NCBI GenBank assembly: GCA_031277435.1
Contig: JAITMI010000331.1
Location: 1-12,335, forward strand
Direction of reading: 5' to 3'
Length of the DNA stretch: 12,335 bases
DNA from: Pseudomonadales bacterium
Lineage (GTDB): Bacteria > Pseudomonadota > Gammaproteobacteria > Pseudomonadales > Pseudohongiellaceae
The notes under the pieces were generated by a model that worked only from the letters and a program-made list of their open reading frames with translations, did no database searches and was not told the origin of the DNA. Made by a program: the position numbers and the translations under genes. Positions 7,290 through 12,335 of this stretch are shown one piece after another (position 1 is the stretch's first letter; each line of letters starts with the position of its first letter).

Positions 7290-8297
7290 TTACTGCTCGC
7301 TTTCCTCCTCCCCATCATCCCCCAACAAACCCAGCGTCAACACGTTCAACAACGAACGGTCACGCGGGGGTTGAGGGATATCGACCATATACGGCGTATC
7401 GAGGCGGGTGGGGCGGCGGGTGGGGGCTAGGGGGGTGTCTTTTTTGTTGGAGCCTAAGAGGCCAAAGCTCAAGGAGTATAAGAACGAGGGGTCGGTAATC
7501 TGGGTGGAGACGATGAAATTGCCGTTGGCGTCCACCTGGCCGCTGTTGGGGTAGTTGCTGGTCAGGACCAAGAGCGTGGAGTCGGCGAGGTCGTTCAGGC
7601 CCAGGCGCAGGTACATTTCGGTCATGATTTCCAGCGCGCGCGGTACCACGGGGGAGCCTTGGTAGTTTTCCACCACGTAGCGGGCGCGGTTGAGGGCGGA
7701 GAGGTAGGCTTGGCGTTCTATGTAGAACTCGGCTACGTGCACTTCGGAGGCGGCCAAGAGGTTGCGCAGATAGATCATTCTGGCGCGGGCGTCGGCGGCG
7801 TAGGGGGATTCGGGGAAGCGCGACAAGAGTTGCGAAAAGTCAGTGAAGGATTCGCGCGCTTTGCCGGGGTCGCGTTTGCTGGGGTCGGTGGGCATGTAGC
7901 GGCCCAGGATGCGCGAGTCCTCGCTGTAGAAGGACATGCCTTTCATGTAATAGGCGTAGTCGAGGTTGGGGTGATCGGGGTAGAGGCGGATGAAGCGGTC
8001 GGCGGCGGCGCGGGCGGCTTCGGGTTCGCCGTTGCGGTAATAGGCGTAGATCAATTCCAATTGCGACTGCGAGGCGTAGCGGCCAAAGGGGAAGTTGGCT
8101 TCGAGCTGCTGGAACACTTCGATGGCGCGCGGCCAGTTACCGCTGTCGAGCGAACTGGCGCCGGCGATAAAAAACGCTTCTTCGGTGGAAGTGGAGGTAT
8201 CTTCGTCGTTGGAGGAACAGCCGGACAAGAGTAACAGGGTCAAGCACAGGGAAAGCAGGATTCGATTCACGGGAGTCAGGTCCAGAAGTGACGGCAT
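7290..8297 (-). CDS. bamD: Outer membrane protein assembly factor BamD (lipoprotein), long C-terminal form
   Basis: Essential TPR-repeat lipoprotein of the BAM complex, which folds beta-barrel proteins into the outer membrane from the periplasmic side. The product is 335 residues with a lipoprotein signal peptide ending LLLLSG|C, with Cys27 as the lipidated residue. BamD-type TPR helices follow, with family blocks NFPFGRYASQSQLELIYAYY (68-87), AADRFIRLYPDHPN (98-111) and RDPGKARESFTDFSQLL (142-158). E. coli BamD has about 245 residues; here residues about 250-335 are an extension with two similar motifs, SLSFGLLG (275-282) and VLTLGLLGDD (319-328), joined by a Pro/Arg/Thr linker. ATG at 8297 is chosen (AGGCGG 10 bases upstream). 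A GTG at 8270 would give the compact signal peptide MNRILLSLCLTLLLLSGC and is a real alternative. An ATG at 8330 is less likely. Divergent from rluD as in E. coli. Confidence 0.93.
   Translation of the reverse strand: MPSLLDLTPVNRILLSLCLTLLLLSGCSSNDEDTSTSTEEAFFIAGASSLDSGNWPRAIEVFQQLEANFPFGRYASQSQLELIYAYYRNGEPEAARAAADRFIRLYPDHPNLDYAYYMKGMSFYSEDSRILGRYMPTDPSKRDPGKARESFTDFSQLLSRFPESPYAADARARMIYLRNLLAASEVHVAEFYIERQAYLSALNRARYVVENYQGSPVVPRALEIMTEMYLRLGLNDLADSTLLVLTSNYPNSGQVDANGNFIVSTQITDPSFLYSLSFGLLGSNKKDTPLAPTRRPTRLDTPYMVDIPQPPRDRSLLNVLTLGLLGDDGEEESEQ
7406..7435 (+). other. G-quadruplex-type G-run cluster inside bamD
   Basis: Five runs of three to six G lie within 30 bases (runs at 7406-7408, 7410-7413, 7418-7420, 7422-7426 and 7430-7435) with 1-4-base loops, satisfying the usual G3+N1-7 pattern. 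The G-rich strand is the template strand of bamD; the coding strand is C-rich and specifies the linker TPLAPTRRPT (residues 288-297). Folding is predicted from pattern only. Confidence 0.6.
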
Positions 8298-8300
8298 CTG

Positions 8301-8306
8301 TATAAT
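8301..8306 (+). promoter_or_regulatory. Perfect TATAAT, candidate -10 for rluD
   Basis: An exact TATAAT preceded by TG (TGTATAAT) lies 71 bases before the rluD ATG. No good -35 is seen 16-18 bases upstream (around 8277-8284), so it would act as a weak or -35-independent -10. It lies four bases from the chosen bamD start codon on the other strand, so rluD promoter occupancy and bamD initiation would overlap. Confidence 0.45.
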
Positions 8307-8331
8307 GCCGCCTAGTTTACTAAAACCCACT

Positions 8332-8345
8332 CTGAAATACTTCAG
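8332..8345. promoter_or_regulatory. Short inverted repeat CTGAA-ATAC-TTCAG in the bamD/rluD gap
   Basis: A perfect 5-base inverted repeat with a 4-base centre, placed between the divergent genes. It could be a regulator half-site pair or chance; there is no match to an operator I can name. Confidence 0.25.
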
Positions 8346-8354
8346 TACCGTTTT

Positions 8355-8370
8355 GGCGCGCCGCCGCGCC
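8355..8370 (+). promoter_or_regulatory. GC-only hairpin directly before the rluD start
   Basis: GGCGCG-CCGC-CGCGCC folds into a perfect 6-bp all-GC stem with a 4-base loop, ending 7 bases before the rluD ATG. It occupies the place where a Shine-Dalgarno would be, and no GGAG-like sequence is seen there. It may limit or shape rluD translation; this is inference. Confidence 0.4.
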
Positions 8371-8377
8371 GCTCAAC

Positions 8378-9346
8378 ATGACAGAACTCATTGAATTACA
8401 GGAAGAAGTAGGCGAGGACCTGGCCGGCATGAGGCTCGATCAAGCGGCCGTCAAATTGTTCCCCGGCTATTCCCGCGCTCGCCTCCAGGGCTGGATTGGC
8501 GACGGACAGCTATTGCTGGATGGCAAGCCGGCCAAAGCCAAGGACAAAGTGCAAGGCGGCGAACTCCTGCGCTTGCGGCTTCAGGAGGAGGCGCAGGTGT
8601 CCTTCGCGCCCGAGGACTTGCCGCTCGACATCGTGTTTGAGGACAAATCTCTGCTGGTGCTCAACAAACCCGCCGGCCTGGTGGTGCATCCGGGCGCTGG
8701 CAACTACGAGGGCACCTTGCTCAACGGCCTCTTGGCGCATTGCCCGGCCTTGGAAAAACTGCCGCGCGCCGGCATCGTGCACCGTCTCGACAAGGACACC
8801 AGCGGCCTGATGGTTGTCGCCAAGACCTTGCAAGCGCATCAGGATCTGGTGGAGCAGTTGCAGGCGCGCACGGTGTCGCGCCAGTACGAGGCGGTGGTGA
8901 TGGGCGTGGTGACCGCGGGCGGCGTGGTGGATGCGCCCTTGGGCCGCCATCCAACGCAGCGGCAGAAACGGGCGGTGTCGAGCGCCGCCGATGCGCGCGA
9001 GGCGCTGACGCATTACCGCGTGCTGACGCGCTTCCGCGCCCACAGCCATGTGCGTTTGCAGCTCGAAACCGGCCGCACGCATCAGATCCGCGTGCACATG
9101 GCGCATCTCGGTTTCCCCCTGGTGGGCGATCCTTTATATGGCGGCCGTTTGCGGCTGCCCAAGGGCGCCTTGCCCGCGCTGCTCGCCGTCCTACAAGGAT
9201 TCCGCCGCCAGGCGCTGCACGCGCGCAGCCTGGGCCTAGTGCATCCACAAAGCGGCGAGGAAATGAGCTGGAGCAGCGACCTGCCCGCCGATCTGCAAAT
9301 GCTCCTGGCCGCCTTGGCCGCCGACGCCAGTGGCCGTGATGTCTGA
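8378..9346 (+). CDS. rluD: 23S rRNA pseudouridine(1911/1915/1917) synthase RluD
   Basis: Converts three uridines of helix 69 of 23S rRNA to pseudouridine during large-subunit assembly. The 322-residue protein has an N-terminal S4 RNA-binding domain (about 17-75; RLDQAAVKLFPGYSRARLQGWI) and the RluA-type catalytic domain. This contains VLNKPAGLVVHPG (94-106), the catalytic-loop motif HRLDKDTSGL (135-144, with Asp138 as the expected catalytic residue) and RTHQIRVH (233-240), ending with the family's GDPLYGG (250-256). RluD rather than RluA/RluC is called from the S4 domain, overall sequence and the bamD-rluD-pgeF-clpB gene order. The start matches the E. coli RluD N terminus in spacing; the leader lacks a clear Shine-Dalgarno and carries a GC hairpin. 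The last 8 bases overlap pgeF. Confidence 0.95.
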   Translation: MTELIELQEEVGEDLAGMRLDQAAVKLFPGYSRARLQGWIGDGQLLLDGKPAKAKDKVQGGELLRLRLQEEAQVSFAPEDLPLDIVFEDKSLLVLNKPAGLVVHPGAGNYEGTLLNGLLAHCPALEKLPRAGIVHRLDKDTSGLMVVAKTLQAHQDLVEQLQARTVSRQYEAVVMGVVTAGGVVDAPLGRHPTQRQKRAVSSAADAREALTHYRVLTRFRAHSHVRLQLETGRTHQIRVHMAHLGFPLVGDPLYGGRLRLPKGALPALLAVLQGFRRQALHARSLGLVHPQSGEEMSWSSDLPADLQMLLAALAADASGRDV

Positions 9347-10133
9347 ACTTTATTTACTGGAACCAGACTGGCCCTTGCCGGCGGGCGTACAGGCTTTCGT
9401 CAGCACGCGGCTGGGCGGCGTCAGCGCGGCGCCTTACGCCAGCTTGAACCTTGGCCTGCACGTAGACGACGACGCCCAAGCGGTGGCGCAAAATCGCGCC
9501 TTGTTATTGACCGAATTGGAAGCGCGCACCGGCCAGCGCCACTTACAAGTGCAATGGATACGCCAGGTGCACGGCACTGTGGTACATGAAGCGCGCGCCG
9601 CGACCGCCGCCAGCGTGCCGGAAGCGGACGCGATTCATTGCCGCGAAACGGGCCTCGTGCTGGCGGTGATGACCGCCGACTGTCTGCCGGTACTTTTTGC
9701 CAGCGACACAGGCGATGAAATCGCGGTAGCCCACGCCGGCTGGCGCGGCCTGCTTGCCGGCGTACTGGAAGCGAGCGCCGCGCGCTTGCGCGAGCCCTCC
9801 GCCGCCCTTGCCTGGCTGGGGCCGGCGATCGGGCCTTGTCATTTTGAAGTCGGCGATGAAGTGCGCGCGGCGTTTTTGAACGCCGCTACCGCAGCGGAAG
9901 CAGCGGCGACCAAAGCCGCGTTCCAGAACGCGCCAGAGCCAGGCAAATGGTTCGCCGATCTTTACGCCCTGGCGCGTTTGCGCCTGGCGCGCGCCGGCCT
10001 CACGCGGGTATATGGCGCGCCGCGCTGCACCGTGTGCGAGGCGCGGCTTTGGTATTCCTATCGTGGCGAAGGACGCACGGGCCGCTTCGCCTCCTTGATC
10101 GTTTTAGCTCCCGTGCCAAAGGAGATGTCGTGA
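9339..10133 (+). CDS. pgeF: Peptidoglycan editing factor PgeF (YfiH family, DUF152)
   Basis: A 264-residue cytosolic protein. In E. coli, PgeF removes wrongly incorporated amino acids (such as L-Ser) from peptidoglycan precursors; family members also have zinc-dependent purine nucleoside activity, and older annotation as a laccase is misleading. Zinc-site residues are visible at His78 (RQVHG), Cys115 (MTADCLPVL) and His132 (AHAGWRG). Other conserved blocks are STRLGGVS (22-29), ASLNLGLHVDDD (34-45), LGPAIGPCHFEVGDEV (160-175) and YSYRGEGRTGRFASLI (239-254). The ATG at 9339 is preferred over an in-frame GTG at 9330 because MSELYLLEPDWP is the usual family start. This gives an ATGTCTGA overlap with rluD, and no strong Shine-Dalgarno is present, implying coupling to rluD translation. 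It overlaps the next gene by 4 bases. Confidence 0.94.
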   Translation: MSELYLLEPDWPLPAGVQAFVSTRLGGVSAAPYASLNLGLHVDDDAQAVAQNRALLLTELEARTGQRHLQVQWIRQVHGTVVHEARAATAASVPEADAIHCRETGLVLAVMTADCLPVLFASDTGDEIAVAHAGWRGLLAGVLEASAARLREPSAALAWLGPAIGPCHFEVGDEVRAAFLNAATAAEAAATKAAFQNAPEPGKWFADLYALARLRLARAGLTRVYGAPRCTVCEARLWYSYRGEGRTGRFASLIVLAPVPKEMS

Positions 10134-10729
10134 GCAACGCTGAAAATTTTTCCCCTCTCGATCCAGATGAACTGGATTGGCTCGACCGCGTGCTCTACGA
10201 GCGCCTGGACGAAGATGAACCCGAGGACGCCGAGGAAGGCATCATCAGCGTGGCGGAACTCGACGGTTTCTTCACCGCGCTGGTGAGCGGCCCAGTGCGG
10301 CCCGAGGACGTCGATTGGCTGGCGCTGGGATGGGGCGATTTTGAACCAGAATGGAACAATGAGGAAGAATTCACCACGGTGATGAACCTGATGCAGCGCC
10401 ACCTCAACACCATCGCCGCCACGCTCGGCGACGCGCCGGAGGAATTTGAACCTTTGTTCATGGAATACGAGGACGAAGGCGAATTATTCCTCAGCGTCGA
10501 TGATTGGTGCGAAGGCTACGTGCGCGCGGTGGAGCTGGACGAAAAACGCTGGCAAGCGGGCGGCGAGGGCATCCGCAAACTCCTGGCGCCCATCCGCGCC
10601 TTCAGCAGCGCCACCAACTGGCGCGCGCACAACCGCTCCTCGGAAGCGGAATTTGAACAGCTCAGCGCCTCCTTGGCGCCGAATGTACGGCGTATTTATA
10701 TTTATTGGCGCAATGCGGAACGGCATTGA
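10130..10729 (+). CDS. UPF0149 family protein (YecA/YgfB type)
   Basis: A 199-residue acidic protein. The family hallmark LDGFFTALVSGP (44-55) is followed by VDWLALGWGD, and DDWCEGYVRAVEL resembles the family's second conserved helix. Function is not established for this branch. It lacks the C-terminal cysteine-rich SEC-C metal motif that YecA proteins carry (it ends NVRRIYIYWRNAERH), so it is a core-only member. The start is a GTG at 10130 overlapping the pgeF stop (GTGA), supported by AAAGGAG 5 bases upstream; an upstream start within pgeF at 9947 is a read-through of the open frame and is rejected. It is translationally coupled to pgeF and sits between pgeF and clpB, where E. coli has no gene. 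Confidence 0.87.
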   Translation: MSNAENFSPLDPDELDWLDRVLYERLDEDEPEDAEEGIISVAELDGFFTALVSGPVRPEDVDWLALGWGDFEPEWNNEEEFTTVMNLMQRHLNTIAATLGDAPEEFEPLFMEYEDEGELFLSVDDWCEGYVRAVELDEKRWQAGGEGIRKLLAPIRAFSSATNWRAHNRSSEAEFEQLSASLAPNVRRIYIYWRNAERH

Positions 10730-10749
10730 CGCTCGAAGTAACTGAAGTA

Positions 10750-10777
10750 CTTGAATTTGCCATTAGCGCTCCTACTT
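10750..10777 (+). promoter_or_regulatory. Candidate sigma-32 (heat-shock) promoter of clpB
   Basis: CTTGAAT (10750-10756) matches the sigma-32 -35 core CTTGAA. After 13 bases comes TCCTACTT (10770-10777), a partial match to CCCCATNT (5 of 7 fixed positions). It lies 33 bases before the clpB ATG, in the correct orientation. clpB is a classic RpoH target in gammaproteobacteria, which supports the call; the -10 part is imperfect. Confidence 0.5.
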
Positions 10778-10783
10778 AGGAGC
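10768..10783. promoter_or_regulatory. Perfect hairpin GCTCCT-ACTT-AGGAGC before clpB
   Basis: A 6-bp perfect stem with a 4-base loop (7 bp if the loop shrinks to CT). It overlaps the proposed clpB -10 and ends 26 bases before the start codon. No T-run follows, so it is not a standard terminator for the upstream operon. It could be an operator or chance. Confidence 0.5.
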
Positions 10784-10809
10784 AATCAATGTGAGAGGAG
10801 ATCAAATTC

Positions 10810-12335
10810 ATGCGCATGGACAAACTGACCAGCAAACTACAGCAAGCGCTCGCCGACGCGCAGTCCCTGGCCTTGGGCCGCGATCACGGCTATCTGGAAC
10901 CGGTGCATTTGATGATCGCGCTGATCGATCAAAAAGGCGGTTCACTGCGGCCCTTGCTGATGCAAACGGGTTTCGACGTACCGGCGCTGCGCAAGGGGCT
11001 TGAACAATTGCTCGGCGCCTTGCCGGTGATTAAAGAGAGCGACGGGCAGATCAACGTATCGCCCGATCTCAGCAAATTGCTCAATCTCGCCGACAAGCTG
11101 GCGCAGAAGGGCGGCGATCAATTTATTTCCAGCGAAAACGTGCTGTTGGCCGCGATGCAGGACAAGGGCGCGCTCGGCAAGCTATTCAATTCTTTTTCGG
11201 TAAGCCCTTCCGCGCTCGAAAACGCGGTAAAGGCGCTGCGCGGCGGCGCCAGCGTAGACAATCCCGAGGATGAAGACGCGCGCCAGGCGCTGAAAAAATT
11301 CACGGTGGACGTTACCGAACGCGCCGAGCAAGGCAAGCTCGATCCGGTGATTGGCCGCGACGAGGAAATCCGCCGCACCATTCAAGTCTTGCAGCGCCGC
11401 ACCAAAAATAATCCGGTGTTGATCGGCGAACCTGGCGTGGGAAAAACCGCGATCGTCGATGGTCTGGCGCAGCGCATCGTCAACGGCGAAGTGCCCGAAG
11501 GGCTCAAGGGCAAGCGCATTCTGGCGCTCGACATGGGCGCCTTGATCGCTGGCGCCAAATTCCGCGGTGAATTCGAGGAACGCCTCAAGGCGGTGCTGAA
11601 CGAATTAGGCAAACAGGAAGGCTCGGTAATTCTGTTCATCGATGAAATTCATACCATGGTTGGCGCCGGTAAAGCCGAAGGCGCGATGGACGCTGGCAAC
11701 ATGCTCAAGCCCGCCCTAGCGCGCGGCGAACTGCACTGCGTGGGCGCCACCACGCTGGATGAATACCGCCAATACATCGAAAAAGATGCCGCTCTGGAAC
11801 GCCGTTTCCAGAAAGTTCTGGTGGAAGAACCGAACGAGGAAGACACCATCGCCATCTTGCGCGGTCTCAAGGAACGCTACGAAGTACACCACGGCGTCAA
11901 CATCACCGACTCCGCCATCATCGCCGCCGCCAAATTGTCGCAGCGCTACATCACTGACCGCCAATTGCCAGACAAGGCCATCGACCTGATCGACGAAGCC
12001 GCCAGCCTGATCCGCATGGAAATCGATTCCAAGCCGGAAGAAATGGACCGCCTCGACCGCCGCTTGATCCAATTGAAGATTGAACGCGAAGCGCTGAAAA
12101 AAGACACCGACGAAGCCTCGAAAAAACGCCTGGAAAAACTCGAGGAAGAAATCGTCAAACTGGAAAAGGAATACGCCGATCTCGACGAAGTTCTGCGCGC
12201 GGAAAAAAGCTCGCTGCAAGGCTCGCAAAAGATCAAGAGCGATCTGGAACAAGCGCGCATCGATCTCGACGCCGCGCGCCGCGCCGGCGACTTGGGGCGT
12301 ATGTCGGAATTGCAATACGGCATCATTCCAGAACT
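10810..12335 (+). CDS. clpB: ATP-dependent disaggregase ClpB, N-terminal part (cut by window edge)
   Basis: Hsp100 AAA+ chaperone that, with DnaK/DnaJ/GrpE, pulls proteins out of aggregates. The window holds 508 codons without a stop. Visible in order: the ClpN domain (about 1-145; [21 protein letters not shown]), AAA-1 with Walker A GEPGVGKT (206-213), the pore-loop region [16 protein letters not shown], Walker [15 protein letters not shown], the sensor region [15 protein letters not shown] and Arg-finger segment ALERRFQKV, then the start of the coiled-coil middle domain (from about 410). The cut falls in the M domain at [11 protein letters not shown]. Similarity to E. coli ClpB is obvious throughout. 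The start is supported by AGGAG at 10796-10800, 9 bases upstream. The second AAA domain lies outside. A possible internal start for the short ClpB form was not examined. Confidence 0.97.
   Translation, partial: MRMDKLTSKLQQALADAQSLALGRDHGYLEPVHLMIALIDQKGGSLRPLLMQTGFDVPALRKGLEQLLGALPVIKESDGQINVSPDLSKLLNLADKLAQKGGDQFISSENVLLAAMQDKGALGKLFNSFSVSPSALENAVKALRGGASVDNPEDEDARQALKKFTVDVTERAEQGKLDPVIGRDEEIRRTIQVLQRRTKNNPVLIGEPGVGKTAIVDGLAQRIVNGEVPEGLKGKRILALDMGALIAGAKFRGEFEERLKAVLNELGKQEGSVILFIDEIHTMVGAGKAEGAMDAGNMLKPALARGELHCVGATTLDEYRQYIEKDAALERRFQKVLVEEPNEEDTIAILRGLKERYEVHHGVNITDSAIIAAAKLSQRYITDRQLPDKAIDLIDEAASLIRMEIDSKPEEMDRLDRRLIQLKIEREALKKDTDEASKKRLEKLEEEIVKLEKEYADLDEVLRAEKSSLQGSQKIKSDLEQARIDLDAARRAGDLGRMSELQYGIIPE

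Noticed and set aside
7290..8330. bamD start at the first ATG (8330)
   Set aside because: Adds 11 residues before a lipoprotein signal that is already complete from 8297 or 8270; no better ribosome site.
9947..10129. Upstream extension of the UPF0149 frame into pgeF
   Set aside because: Lies wholly in another frame of pgeF; the GTG at 10130 has a good Shine-Dalgarno and begins at the family's N terminus.
9339..10133. Laccase / multicopper oxidase label for the YfiH-family gene
   Set aside because: The protein lacks multicopper oxidase copper motifs; the His/Cys/His set is the zinc site of the PgeF family.

Overview
The window reads as chromosomal DNA of a GC-rich gammaproteobacterium. The main evidence is the block in its right half, bamD (minus) | rluD - pgeF - clpB (plus), which has the same order and orientations as the E. 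coli chromosome. The encoded ClpB N-terminal half is close to the E. coli protein along its whole visible length. I cannot name genus or species. Both window ends cut genes (zwf on the left, clpB on the right).

Left part (1-6366): a predicted peptide-ligase cluster. A 1090-residue protein on the minus strand fuses a papain-like transglutaminase domain to a glutamine-synthetase-like DUF2126 amidoligase domain. Its gene is followed 18 bp later, on the same strand, by zwf (glucose-6-phosphate dehydrogenase). Diverging from it across 60 bp of AT-rich DNA are a circularly permuted ATP-grasp protein and an alpha-E protein, one base apart and probably translationally coupled. Transglutaminase, amidoligase, ATP-grasp and alpha-E are a known genomic partnership. 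It is predicted, but to my knowledge not biochemically shown, to make or process an isopeptide/peptide product.

Middle (6367-7289): an intergenic island of about 0.9 kb built from six copies or part-copies of a dispersed repeat (CGTCATTGCGAG ... GCAATCC and its reverse complement), which form head-to-head or tail-to-tail pairs. The only gene inside is a small GIY-YIG nuclease on the minus strand, visibly less GC-rich than its neighbours, with directly oriented repeat copies on both sides. It looks like a foreign or mobile insert.

Right part (7290-12335): housekeeping envelope and proteostasis genes. bamD encodes an outer-membrane assembly lipoprotein with a long C-terminal extension. It diverges from rluD (23S rRNA pseudouridine synthase), which overlaps pgeF (peptidoglycan editing factor). 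pgeF in turn overlaps a YecA/YgfB-type UPF0149 gene that E. coli lacks at this position. clpB follows after an 80-bp gap carrying a plausible heat-shock (sigma-32) promoter and a perfect hairpin.

For novelty, the two most interesting items are the transglutaminase-amidoligase / ATP-grasp / alpha-E cluster with zwf attached, and the GIY-YIG gene embedded in paired palindromic repeats. Smaller points are a G-quadruplex-type run inside bamD, a GC hairpin just before rluD in place of a Shine-Dalgarno, and the palindrome overlapping the clpB promoter.
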